From Sphingopyxis granuli NBRC 100800 (lineage in GTDB: Bacteria > Pseudomonadota > Alphaproteobacteria > Sphingomonadales > Sphingomonadaceae), in contig NZ_BCUA01000009.1 of assembly GCF_001591045.1 (NCBI RefSeq), positions 1 through 64,000 on the forward strand: a stretch of DNA of 64,000 nucleotides, in the 5' to 3' direction. Under the pieces are notes generated by a model. It was not told the DNA's origin. It was given only the letters and a program-made list of their open reading frames with translations, and did no database searches. This document shows positions 1 to 8,168 of this stretch, piece by piece (position 1 is the stretch's first letter; the number at the start of each line of letters is the position of its first letter). A program made the position numbers and the translations under genes.

Positions 1-157
1 GGCGTCCCTGTCTCAGAGGTATAAACGCCAAGGGCATATGGGCCGATTCGATCCGGGGTGACGAGGGTGCGAAATCATGTGTCGTTCTGCGATTGACTCC
101 GCGCGGGCGCGCAGCCAAGGCTCGCGCGTCTGTCGGCTCCCCGCAGGGGATTCGACC

Positions 158-352
158 GGCCGCGCGGGAGAGCGCGGGGCAGGCGACTGCACCGCCACCG
201 AAGGAGCAACCGCCCCGGAAACTCTCAGGTCAAGGGACCGCGCAGCCGGACTGGACACTCTGGAAAGCGTCGTGGCTCGCGCCCGACCACCGAAGGGGTA
301 ACTCCATGATTGCATGGAGGAAAACTCTCAGGTTCCCGTGACAGAGGGGGCA
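158..352 (+). promoter_or_regulatory. Tandem glycine riboswitch (gcvT motif)
   Basis: Two glycine aptamers lie in series ahead of gcvT. Aptamer 1 spans about 162-243 and aptamer 2 about 252-349. Each carries the conserved gcvT-motif cores: a CACCGAAGG-like or CCACCGAAGGGG segment (about 194-204 and 287-297) followed by GGAAACTCTCAGGT or GGAAAACTCTCAGGT (217-230 and 318-333). In this family glycine binding usually switches on glycine cleavage genes, which fits the operon that follows. The last aptamer ends about 55 bases before the chosen gcvT start, so the expression platform should lie between 350 and 408. Bases 1-157 upstream hold no gene I can support and presumably include the promoter. 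Confidence 0.93.
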
Positions 353-408
353 TGGCGGAAACCGCGGCACCGGGCCGTGCGTTCGCCATGTCAACGCGGG
401 AGATTGTT

Positions 409-1542
409 ATGACCGACACCGAATTGCCGGCCGAGGAAGCGGTGGAAACCGCGACGCTGCCGCTCGACGCCTGGCACCGCGCGAAGGGTGCGCGAATGGT
501 CGAATTCGCCGGCTACTGGATGCCGATCCAGTATGAAGGCATCATGGCCGAACATCTGTGGACGCGCGAGCACGCCGGCCTGTTCGACGTCAGCCACATG
601 GGCCAGATCAGTCTGGAGGGCGAGGGCGTCGTCGTCGCGCTCGAAGCGCTCGTCCCCGGCGACATCGCGGGGCTCAAGCCCGGCTGCATGCGCTATTCGC
701 TGCTGCTGGCGGAAGATGGCGGCATCCTCGACGACCTGATGATCACCAACGAGGGCGACCGGCTGGGCATCGTCGTCAACGGCGCGGTCAAATGGGATGA
801 CATTGCCTATCTGCGCGAGAATCTCCCCGACGCCGTGACGCTCAACCACAACGAGGATTATGGCCTGCTCGCCTTGCAGGGACCAAAGGCCGCGACGGCG
901 CTCGCGCGGCTGGTGCCGGAAGTGCCGGAGCTCGTCTTCATGCAGACGGCGCGGGCGACGTGGCAGGGGCACGCGATCGCGCTCAGCCGTTCGGGCTATA
1001 CCGGCGAAGACGGCTTCGAAATCGCGCTGCCGAACGAGGCGCTCGCGCCCTTCGCCGACGCGCTGTGCGCGATGGAGGAAGTGAAGCCGATCGGCCTCGG
1101 CGCGCGCGATTCGCTGCGGCTGGAGGCGGGGCTGCCGCTCTATGGCCACGATCTCGACCCGGCGACCGATCCGATCGAGGGCGATCTGGCCTTCGCGATC
1201 AGCAAACGCCGCCGCGAGGAGGCCAATTTCCCCGGTGCCGCGCGCATCCTCGGCCATCTGGCCGATGGCGCGCCGCGCAAGCGCGTCGGCCTGACGGTCG
1301 ATGGAAAGCTGCCGGTGCGCGAAGGCGCGAAGCTGTTCGACGGCAATGTCGAGGTCGGCATCGTGACCTCGGGCGGCTTTGCCCCCAGCGTCGGCGCGCC
1401 GATCGCGATGGCCTATGTCCCGACCGGCCTCGCCGAACCCGGTACCGCGCTCGCGGCGGAGGTGCGCGGAAAGCGCGTGCCCGTCGTCGTCGCCGCGACC
1501 CCCTTCGTTCCGCATAACTATGTCCGCAAGCAGGGAGCCTGA
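409..1542 (+). CDS. gcvT: Aminomethyltransferase, glycine cleavage T protein
   Basis: T protein of the glycine cleavage system: it takes the aminomethyl group from lipoylated GcvH, passes the one-carbon unit to tetrahydrofolate and releases ammonia in the cytoplasm. The 377-residue product has the usual family length. It shows the N-terminal GcvT fold (LFDVSHMGQISLEG region) and the C-terminal barrel with a YTGEDGFEI motif and GARDSLRLEAGLPLYGHD-type folate-site signature. The reading frame is open back to 310, but that lies inside the riboswitch. The ATG at 409 has a GGGAG box 7 bases upstream (a second ATG at 388 is less likely). It is the first gene of the gcvT-gcvH-gcvPA-gcvPB operon, with three bases to gcvH. 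The riboswitch makes glycine control very likely. Confidence 0.96.
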   Translation: MTDTELPAEEAVETATLPLDAWHRAKGARMVEFAGYWMPIQYEGIMAEHLWTREHAGLFDVSHMGQISLEGEGVVVALEALVPGDIAGLKPGCMRYSLLLAEDGGILDDLMITNEGDRLGIVVNGAVKWDDIAYLRENLPDAVTLNHNEDYGLLALQGPKAATALARLVPEVPELVFMQTARATWQGHAIALSRSGYTGEDGFEIALPNEALAPFADALCAMEEVKPIGLGARDSLRLEAGLPLYGHDLDPATDPIEGDLAFAISKRRREEANFPGAARILGHLADGAPRKRVGLTVDGKLPVREGAKLFDGNVEVGIVTSGGFAPSVGAPIAMAYVPTGLAEPGTALAAEVRGKRVPVVVAATPFVPHNYVRKQGA

Positions 1543-1545
1543 TCG

Positions 1546-1917
1546 ATGCCGCGTTATTTCACCGAGGAACATGAATGGATCGACGTCGACGGCGATGTCG
1601 CGACGGTCGGCATCACCGATTTCGCGCAGGGCCAACTCGGCGATATCGTCTTCGTCGAGGTGCCCGATGCGGGCGCCGAACTGACCAAGGGCGGCGACGC
1701 CGCGGTCGTCGAATCGGTGAAGGCGGCAAGCGACGTCTATGCCCCCGTCGACGGCACCGTCACCGAAGGCAATGGCCAACTCGAGGAGGACCCGGCACTG
1801 GTCAATACCGACCCCGAGGGCGAAGGCTGGTTCTTCCGGATGACGCTCGGCGACAAGAGCCAGCTCGACGGGTTGATGGACGCCAAGGAATACAAGACCT
1901 TCTGCGATAGTCTTTAG
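1546..1917 (+). CDS. gcvH: Glycine cleavage system H protein
   Basis: Lipoyl carrier protein that shuttles the aminomethyl intermediate between the P, T and L proteins. The product is 123 residues, standard for GcvH. The lipoylation site is visible in [13 protein letters not shown], with the modified lysine at residue 59, flanked by the hammerhead biotinyl/lipoyl fold ([12 protein letters not shown] before, DGTVTEGNG after). It begins three bases after gcvT, so the two are co-transcribed. A 152-base gap containing a palindromic repeat separates it from gcvPA. Confidence 0.97.
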   Translation: MPRYFTEEHEWIDVDGDVATVGITDFAQGQLGDIVFVEVPDAGAELTKGGDAAVVESVKAASDVYAPVDGTVTEGNGQLEEDPALVNTDPEGEGWFFRMTLGDKSQLDGLMDAKEYKTFCDSL

Positions 1918-1926
1918 ATCGGAATC

Positions 1927-2060
1927 GCCCCCTCCCGCTTGCGGGAGGGGCAGCGAGACTTGCGAGCTTGCTCGCTAGTCGCAGCGGGGTGGGCCCGAAC
2001 GATGGGATCACCTCTGCGGCTATGCCCACCCCCAGCCCCTCCCGCTTGCAGGAGGGGGGA
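1927..2060. repeat. Palindromic intergenic repeat inside the gcv operon
   Basis: The gcvH-gcvPA gap is almost filled by a G+C-rich element of nested inverted repeats. A perfect hairpin of the CCCCTCCCGCTTGCGGGAGGGG type sits at 1930-1951. GCGGGGTGGGC at about 1984-1994 pairs with GCCCACCCC near 2023-2031, and the terminal GCCCCTCCCGCTTGCAGGAGGGG (2035-2057) is a second near-copy of the first hairpin. The form is that of a dispersed REP-like intergenic element. Its right end supplies the purine-rich stretch just upstream of the gcvPA start codon, so it may have replaced the original ribosome-binding region. Confidence 0.8.
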
Positions 2061-2069
2061 GACAGTGAA

Positions 2070-3428
2070 ATGCGCTACCTTCCGCTCACTCCCGATGACC
2101 GCGCCGCGATGCTGGCGGCGGTCGGCGCCGCGTCGATCGATGATCTGTTCGCCGACGTACCCGCCGAGGCGCGGCTTTCCGGTCCGATCCCCGGCCTGCC
2201 GATGCATGCGAGCGAACTGGCGGTCGAGCGCCATATGGCCGCGCTGTCGCGCCAGAGCCGCGTCGCGGGCGATGGACCCTTCTTCCTCGGCGCCGGCGCC
2301 TATCGCCACCACGTCCCGGCAAGCGTCGACCATCTGATCCAGCGCGGCGAGTTCCTGACCGCCTATACGCCCTATCAGCCCGAGATTGCGCAGGGCACGC
2401 TGCAGATGCTGTTCGAATTCCAGAGCCAGGTCGCGCGGCTGTTCGGCACCGACGTAGCCAATGCATCGATGTACGACGGCTCGACCGCCTGCTGGGAAGC
2501 GATCGTGATGGCGCGGCGGATCACGCGGCGGGGCAAGGCGTTGCTCTCGACCGGCCTGCACCCCCATTACCGCAGCGTCGCGCGCACCATGGCGACCTAT
2601 ACGGGCGACACGCTCGTCGATGGTGACCCGACCCTCGAACCCGGAACCGACTGGGCGGCACTTTCGCGCGCGATCGACAAGGATACGAGCTGCGTCGTCG
2701 TCCAATATCCCGATATCCTCGGCCGCATCGACGACATGAGCGCGCTGGCGGAGGCGTGTCAGGCTGCGGGCGCGCTGCTGATCGCCGTCGTGACCGAACC
2801 CGTCGCGCTGGGGCTGATCAAGGCGCCGGGCGAGATGGGCGCCGACATTGTCGTCGGCGAGGGGCAGGCGATCGGCGTCGGACTCCAGTTCGGCGGGCCC
2901 TATGTCGGCCTGTTCGCCTGCAAGAGCAAATATGTCCGCCAGATGCCGGGACGCCTGTGCGGCGAGACGGTCGATGCGAACGGCAAGCGCGGCTTCGTGC
3001 TGACGCTCTCGACGCGCGAGCAGCATATCCGCCGCGAAAAGGCGACGAGCAATATCTGCACCAATTCCGGTCTTTGCGCGCTGGCGTTCAGCATCCACAT
3101 GACCCTGCTCGGCGAGGCCGGATTGCGCCGCCTCGCGGCGATCAACCACCAGCGCGCGAAGGCGGCCGCGACCGAACTGGCGAAGGTGCCGGGGGTGTCG
3201 CTGCTCAACGCGGCCTTCTTCAACGAATTCACCCTCGTCCTGCCGACCGAGGCGCGGCCCGTGATCCACCGGCTTGCCGAAAAGGGCATCCTCGGCGGCG
3301 TGTCGCTCGGCCGCCTCTATCCCGACAATGATGCGCTGGCGAACGGGCTTGCGGTCGCCGTGACCGAAACCGTGACCGAGGACGATATCGCCGCCTTTGC
3401 CGCGGCGCTGAAGGAGGTGCTGGCATGA
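2070..3428 (+). CDS. gcvPA: Glycine dehydrogenase (decarboxylating) subunit 1
   Basis: N-terminal half of the split P protein, which with GcvPB decarboxylates glycine and loads the aminomethyl group on GcvH. The 452-residue product starts [10 protein letters not shown], typical of the family, and contains the [14 protein letters not shown] and [10 protein letters not shown] segments characteristic of subunit 1. The frame stays open upstream to 1968, but that part runs through the palindromic repeat. The ATG at 2070 has a strong GGAGGGGGGAGA Shine-Dalgarno stretch at the repeat edge. Its stop overlaps the gcvPB start (ATGA, 3425-3428), which suggests translational coupling of the two subunits. 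Confidence 0.96.
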   Translation: MRYLPLTPDDRAAMLAAVGAASIDDLFADVPAEARLSGPIPGLPMHASELAVERHMAALSRQSRVAGDGPFFLGAGAYRHHVPASVDHLIQRGEFLTAYTPYQPEIAQGTLQMLFEFQSQVARLFGTDVANASMYDGSTACWEAIVMARRITRRGKALLSTGLHPHYRSVARTMATYTGDTLVDGDPTLEPGTDWAALSRAIDKDTSCVVVQYPDILGRIDDMSALAEACQAAGALLIAVVTEPVALGLIKAPGEMGADIVVGEGQAIGVGLQFGGPYVGLFACKSKYVRQMPGRLCGETVDANGKRGFVLTLSTREQHIRREKATSNICTNSGLCALAFSIHMTLLGEAGLRRLAAINHQRAKAAATELAKVPGVSLLNAAFFNEFTLVLPTEARPVIHRLAEKGILGGVSLGRLYPDNDALANGLAVAVTETVTEDDIAAFAAALKEVLA

Positions 3429-4966
3429 CCGCGCTCAACCCCGCCGGCTGGCGCCCCGAAATGAACGCGGGCGGCGCCGACGACAGCACGACCTTCACCG
3501 GCAACCGCGCGCTGATGCTCGAAGAACCGCTGCTGTTCGAAATCGGTTCGACCGAAACCACCGGCGTCGATTTCGACGAGGATGTCGCCGCGGCCGACCT
3601 TGGCCCGCTCGCGCGGTCGGCGCCGATCGGCCTGCCGGGGCTCAGCGAATCCGAGACGGTGCGCCATTATACGCGCCTGTCGCGCCAGAATTATGCGATC
3701 GACCTCGGCCTCTTTCCGCTCGGAAGCTGCACGATGAAGCACAATCCGCGCCTCAATGAAAAGGTCGCGCGGATGCCCGGCTTCGCCGACGTCCACCCGC
3801 TCCAGCCGCAGGAAACGGTTCAGGGCGCCTATGCGGTGATCCACGAACTCGCCGAATGGCTGGTGACGCTGACCGGCATGCACGCGGTCGCCATGTCGCC
3901 CAAGGCGGGCGCGCACGGCGAACTGTGCGGCGTCCTGTGCATCAAGGCGGCGCTTGCGGCGCGCGGCGAGGACCGGCGCGTGCTGCTCGTCCCCGAAAGC
4001 GCGCACGGCACCAATCCCGCGACCGCCGCCTTCGCGGGCTTCACGGTCGAGGATATTCCGGCGAACGCGGAGGGTCGCGTCGATCTGGCGGCGCTCGAGG
4101 AGCGGCTGGGGCCCGACGTCGCCGGGGTGATGATCACCAATCCGAACACCTGCGGTCTGTTCGAGCGCGACCTGAAGGCCATTTCCGACGCGGTCCACGC
4201 CGCGGGGGGCTATATCTATTGCGACGGCGCGAATTTCAACGCGATCGTCGGCCGGGTGCGGCCCGGCGACCTGGGGGTCGATGCGATGCACATCAACCTC
4301 CACAAGACCTTCTCGACCCCGCACGGCGGCGGCGGACCGGGGTCTGGGCCGGTGGTGCTGTCGGCGGCGCTGGCGCCCTTCGCCCCGCTGCCCTTCGTGA
4401 CGAAGGACGGCGACCGCTTCCGCCTGATCGAGGAGGAAAATGCGGGCGAGGCGCATCCCGACAGCTTCGGCCGCATGACCGCCTTCCACGGCCAGATGGG
4501 CATGTTCACCCGCGCCCTCGCCTATATCCTCAGCCACGGCGCCGACGGGCTCAAGCAGGTGTCCGAAGATGCGGTGATCAACGCAAACTACGTCCTGCGC
4601 AGCCTCGAAGACGTCCTCGAAGCGCCTTTTGCGGCGTCGGGCCCGTGCATGCACGAGGCGCTGTTCAGCGACAAGGGACTGGCCGAAGGCTTCTCGACGC
4701 TCGATATCGCCAAGGGGCTGATCGACGAGGGCTATCATCCGATGACGGTCTATTTCCCGCTCGTCGTTCACGGCGCGATGCTGATCGAGCCGACCGAGAC
4801 CGAGAGCAAGGCGGTGCTCGACCAGTTCATCGGCGCGCTGCGCAGCATTGCGCTGCGCGCGAAGAACGGCGACCCGGCGCTCAAGTCGGCCCCGCATTTC
4901 GCTCCGCGCGCCCGGCTCGACGAGACGCTCGCGGCGCGCAAGCCGGTGCTGCGCTGGGAGGGGTGA
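3425..4966 (+). CDS. gcvPB: Glycine dehydrogenase (decarboxylating) subunit 2
   Basis: PLP-binding half of the split glycine decarboxylase. The 513-residue product carries the Schiff-base lysine in the [16 protein letters not shown] motif (Lys294), preceded by [13 protein letters not shown], and the [10 protein letters not shown] cofactor segment near residues 191-200. Length and motifs match the two-subunit P protein found in many bacteria, in contrast to the single-chain enzyme of E. coli. The start overlaps the gcvPA stop. It ends the gcv operon proper, and the next gene begins 25 bases later on the same strand, so some read-through is possible. The L protein (lpd) is not in this window and must be encoded elsewhere. 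Confidence 0.97.
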   Translation: MTALNPAGWRPEMNAGGADDSTTFTGNRALMLEEPLLFEIGSTETTGVDFDEDVAAADLGPLARSAPIGLPGLSESETVRHYTRLSRQNYAIDLGLFPLGSCTMKHNPRLNEKVARMPGFADVHPLQPQETVQGAYAVIHELAEWLVTLTGMHAVAMSPKAGAHGELCGVLCIKAALAARGEDRRVLLVPESAHGTNPATAAFAGFTVEDIPANAEGRVDLAALEERLGPDVAGVMITNPNTCGLFERDLKAISDAVHAAGGYIYCDGANFNAIVGRVRPGDLGVDAMHINLHKTFSTPHGGGGPGSGPVVLSAALAPFAPLPFVTKDGDRFRLIEEENAGEAHPDSFGRMTAFHGQMGMFTRALAYILSHGADGLKQVSEDAVINANYVLRSLEDVLEAPFAASGPCMHEALFSDKGLAEGFSTLDIAKGLIDEGYHPMTVYFPLVVHGAMLIEPTETESKAVLDQFIGALRSIALRAKNGDPALKSAPHFAPRARLDETLAARKPVLRWEG

Positions 4967-4991
4967 TGACCGAAGCGGGAGGAAGATCGCG

Positions 4992-5447
4992 ATGAGCTGG
5001 GACAGCCTGTTTCTGCTGGCCAATTACTGGGCGGTCGCCGGGTGGCTGGTGTTGGCCTTCGCGCCGCGCAGCCCTTGGGTCCTGTCGCTGATCCTCTATG
5101 CGGTGGTGGCGCTGCTCTGCCTGCTTTACCTTGTGCTGATCGCCGGGTTCCTGAGCGGCGGCATCGATCTGGGCAGCGCGAGCCGCGGCGATTTTACCTC
5201 GCTTGCCGGGGTGATGAAGCTGTTCGGTACGCCGGGTGGGGCGACGCTGGGGTGGGTGCATTATCTGGCGTTCGATCTGTTCGCCGGGCTGTGGATCGCC
5301 CGCGACGCCGACGGCAAGGGTTTCGGCCGCATCGTTCAGTTCCCCTTCCTGCTGCTGACGCTGCTTGCGGGGCCGGTCGGCCTGTTCCTGTGGCTGGTCT
5401 GGCGCGAACGCCGCGCGCGGGCCGGAGCGCGGATTGGGTCGAGGTGA
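4992..5447 (+). CDS. ABA4-like (DUF4281) membrane protein
   Basis: Small integral membrane protein of 151 residues with about four hydrophobic segments (roughly residues 5-25, 30-55, 85-105 and 115-140). The layout SLFLLANYWAVAGWLVL ... GWVHYLAFDLFAGLWIARD ... FPFLLLTLLAGPVGLFLWL matches the ABA4-like/DUF4281 family as I recall it. Plant ABA4 is involved in neoxanthin synthesis; the bacterial role is not established. The start is the ATG at 4992 after a GGGAGGAAG box. The stop overlaps the start of the following methyltransferase (GTGA), indicating co-transcription. Function in this organism is unknown; a carotenoid link would be only a family-based guess. Confidence 0.75.
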   Translation: MSWDSLFLLANYWAVAGWLVLAFAPRSPWVLSLILYAVVALLCLLYLVLIAGFLSGGIDLGSASRGDFTSLAGVMKLFGTPGGATLGWVHYLAFDLFAGLWIARDADGKGFGRIVQFPFLLLTLLAGPVGLFLWLVWRERRARAGARIGSR

Positions 5448-6079
5448 CGCCGAAACCCTGGCTGTCGGCTGACGGAGGCAGCGGCGAGAAACGCCACGCC
5501 CCCGCGACGCTGCGCAACCGCGACGCGATCGCCGCGGTGCTCGCCGACTGGCTGCCCGCAGCGGGCACTGTGCTTGAAATCGCGAGCGGATCGGGCGAGC
5601 ATGCCATCCATTTCGCCGCCGCCTTTCCGGCGCTGACATGGCAGCCGAGCGATCCCGATCCCGCCGCGCTGACCTCGATCGCAGCGTGGAGCAGGGATGC
5701 GGTGGCCGCGAACGTCCTGCCACCGTTGCGACTTGATGCTGCAGCGCCTGATTGGCCGGTCGCTCGCGCCGATGCAATCCTGTGCATCAACATGGTGCAT
5801 ATCAGCCCGTGGGAAGCGACGCTGGGGCTGTTCGCGGGCGCCGCGCGGCTGCTGCCGCCTGGCGCGCCGCTGATCCTTTATGGTCCCTATGTGGAGGCCG
5901 ACGTGCCGACGGCCGAGAGCAACCGCGCGTTCGATGCCAGCCTTCGCGTCCGTAACCCCGCCTGGGGCCTGCGCGACACGGCGGCGGTCGCAGCGGCGGC
6001 GGAGCAGGCGGACCTTAGTTTGGCTGCTCGCCGCGCAATGCCGGCGAACAATCTGATGCTTCTGTTCCGCTGCCGCTGA
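5444..6079 (+). CDS. DUF938 SAM-dependent methyltransferase
   Basis: A 211-residue Rossmann-fold methyltransferase of the DUF938 type. The SAM-binding motif I is LEIASGSGEHAIHFA near residues 44-58, followed by WQPSDPDP as the acidic motif II. The later ILCINMVHISPWEATLGLF and ILYGPYVEADVPTAESN stretches are family hallmarks. The substrate is unknown. The GTG start at 5444 overlaps the preceding stop, and the open frame upstream of it is a shadow of the membrane protein gene. It ends about 100 bases before the acyl-CoA ligase, probably a separate unit. Confidence 0.85.
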   Translation: MTPKPWLSADGGSGEKRHAPATLRNRDAIAAVLADWLPAAGTVLEIASGSGEHAIHFAAAFPALTWQPSDPDPAALTSIAAWSRDAVAANVLPPLRLDAAAPDWPVARADAILCINMVHISPWEATLGLFAGAARLLPPGAPLILYGPYVEADVPTAESNRAFDASLRVRNPAWGLRDTAAVAAAAEQADLSLAARRAMPANNLMLLFRCR

Positions 6080-6176
6080 GTCACCCTGTCACATCTGCGC
6101 GCTTTTCCCTTGCGCGCAGAGCCGCTAGCCTTGCCCTCGATTGCAAAAAGCAACGCGATTCGAGGAGAGAGGACCG

Positions 6177-7733
6177 ATGGTCGATATTACGGACCTGGTG
6201 ACGTTCGACGAATTCATCACGCATTGGGCCGCCGACCGGCCTGACCGGATCGCGATGCGCGAGGAGGATCGCGTCTTCACCTATGCCGAACTGGAAGAGC
6301 GTACCGCGCGGGTCGCGACGGCGCTCGCGGAGGCGGGGCTGGAAAAGGGCGACCGCATCGCGTGGATCGGCAAGAACAGCGATCTGTATTTTACCCTCTT
6401 TTTCGGCGCGGCGCGCGCCGGCATCGTGATGGCGCCGATCGGCTGGCGTCTGTCGCCCGCCGAATGGGCGTTCATCGTCAATGATACGAAGGCGAAGATC
6501 GTTTTCACCGGTCCGGGGTTCGATGCGGTGGCCGACCAACTCGCCGGCAAGCTTGACCATGGCCCGCGGATCATTGGCGCCGACGCGACTCGCGCGCTGA
6601 TCGACGCGACGCCGCGTGGGGCCTTCATGCCGTCGGGTCCCGACGATGCGGTGCTGCAACTCTATACCTCGGGCACCACCGGCCATCCCAAGGGCGCGGT
6701 GCTGTCGAACCGCAACCTCTTTGCACTGCGCAAGAATTCGGCCGATCTCGACCTTCCCTACACCAAGTGGGAGGATGACGAGGCGGTTCTCGTCGCCATG
6801 CCGTGCGCGCATATCGGCGGCACCGGGCTCGGCATCATGGCGCTCGCCGCAGGGCTGCCCGGCGTGATCCTTGCCGAATTCAACCCCGAAGGCGTGTTCG
6901 ACGCGGTCGAGCAGCACGGCGTGACGCGCTTCTTCATCGTGCCCGCCGCGTTGCAGATGCTGCTGATGCATCCGCGGTGCGCTAGCGTCGATTACAGCCG
7001 GCTCAAATATATCCTGTACGGCGCCGCGCCGATCCCGCTCGAACTACTGCGCCAATGCATCCGGATGTTCGGCGCCGAGTTCATCCAGGCCTATGGCATG
7101 ACCGAGACGACCGGGACGATCTGCATGCTGCCGCCGGAGGATCACGATCCCGAAGGCAATGAGCGGATGCGATCGGCGGGCAAGCCGCTGCCCGGGGTCG
7201 AAATCCGCATCGTCGGCGCCGACGGCCGCGACGTGTCGACCGGCGAGGTGGGAGAGGTCGTCACCCGATCTTCGAACAACATGCTCGGCTACTGGAACCT
7301 GCCCGAGGCGACCGCGAAGACGATGACCGACGATGGCTGGATCCACACTGGCGACGCCGGATATATGGACGCGGACGGCTATCTCTATATCCACGACCGG
7401 GTGAAGGATATGATCATCTCGGGCGGCGAAAACGTCTATCCGGCCGAAGTGGAAAGCGCGATCTACGGCCATCCCGCGGTGCAGGAGGTCGCGGTGATCG
7501 GCGTGCCCGACGCCAAATGGGGAGAGACGGTCAAGGCAGTCTGCGTGCCGAAGCCGGGAATGACGATCGACGAGGCCGACGTCATAGCCTGGGCGCGCGA
7601 GCGCATCGCCGCGTTCAAGGCCCCGCGCAGCATCGACGTGATCGAGGCGCTGCCGCGCAACGCCAGCGGCAAGATCCTGCGCAAGGACCTGCGCGCGCCC
7701 TATTGGGAAGGTTATGAGCGGATGGTGAATTAG
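6177..7733 (+). CDS. Acyl-CoA synthetase (AMP-forming fatty acid-CoA ligase)
   Basis: ANL-superfamily ligase of 518 residues that activates a carboxylic acid via an acyl-AMP to its CoA thioester. The P-loop-like motif YTSGTTGHPKGAV, the A5 motif YGMTETTG, the hinge region GDAGYMDADGYLYIHDR with following KDMIISGGENVYPAEVE, and the catalytic-lysine tail NASGKILRKDL are all present in order. The ATG at 6177 follows GGAGAGAGG and is preferred over the upstream ATG at 6141. Chain length and exact substrate cannot be read from sequence; medium or long-chain fatty acids are most likely. It stands alone between the methyltransferase and a repeat-bearing gap. Confidence 0.9.
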   Translation: MVDITDLVTFDEFITHWAADRPDRIAMREEDRVFTYAELEERTARVATALAEAGLEKGDRIAWIGKNSDLYFTLFFGAARAGIVMAPIGWRLSPAEWAFIVNDTKAKIVFTGPGFDAVADQLAGKLDHGPRIIGADATRALIDATPRGAFMPSGPDDAVLQLYTSGTTGHPKGAVLSNRNLFALRKNSADLDLPYTKWEDDEAVLVAMPCAHIGGTGLGIMALAAGLPGVILAEFNPEGVFDAVEQHGVTRFFIVPAALQMLLMHPRCASVDYSRLKYILYGAAPIPLELLRQCIRMFGAEFIQAYGMTETTGTICMLPPEDHDPEGNERMRSAGKPLPGVEIRIVGADGRDVSTGEVGEVVTRSSNNMLGYWNLPEATAKTMTDDGWIHTGDAGYMDADGYLYIHDRVKDMIISGGENVYPAEVESAIYGHPAVQEVAVIGVPDAKWGETVKAVCVPKPGMTIDEADVIAWARERIAAFKAPRSIDVIEALPRNASGKILRKDLRAPYWEGYERMVN

Positions 7734-7970
7734 GGGGGGAGTCGACGGATTCCGCGCTCGTCGAAATGGTCAGATTACCCGCGACATTTTATTTCAAAGT
7801 GTATGAAAGTCACACTACGCCCCCCTCTTTTTGATCGTCTGGGCGGGAAAGGTCGCGTTGCGGAAAGGAGGAGAGGAGGCGATCGACGCGGCGCATCGCA
7901 AACGGGCTATCATAGCCGGATATTGTAGGAATGCGCAGCGGCTTCGGGATGGATTCCAGATATTCCTATC

Positions 7971-8050
7971 TTGTCATCCCCGCGAAAGCGGGGATCCAGA
8001 GCGTGTGTCAGCTGACCTTTCACTGGGTTCCCGCCTTTGCGGGAATGACG
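7971..8050. repeat. Dispersed palindromic repeat in the 7734-8168 gap
   Basis: Two hairpins of the type GTCATCCCCGCGAAAGCGGGGATCCAG (about 7973-7999) and CTGGGTTCCCGCCTTTGCGGGAATGAC (about 8023-8049) face each other as a long inverted repeat. The left and right halves are near reverse complements. This GTCATCCC-CGCGAAAGCGGGGA form is a common dispersed repeat in sphingomonads and other proteobacteria, from general knowledge. The rest of the 435-base gap (7734-7970, 8051-8168) holds no gene I can support; the PBP promoter presumably lies in it. Confidence 0.85.
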
Positions 8051-8168
8051 AAGGGAAAAGACGTGGGATCGGCCTGAAGCCATCCCGATCCTTCCCGATC
8101 ACGGGCCGGAATCGCGGCGGAACGCGTTTGCCTCTCCTGTGTTGTCAGTGTAATACGCAGGCGAAAGC

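Noticed and set aside
13-315. 100-residue frame on the minus strand at the left edge
   Set aside because: It covers the glycine riboswitch and has no credible start or motif.
310-408. Extended gcvT N-terminus
   Set aside because: The extra codons lie in the riboswitch aptamer and have no ribosome site.
7971-8050. CRISPR-like repeat units
   Set aside because: Only two hairpins in opposite orientation, without regularly spaced identical direct repeats or spacers.
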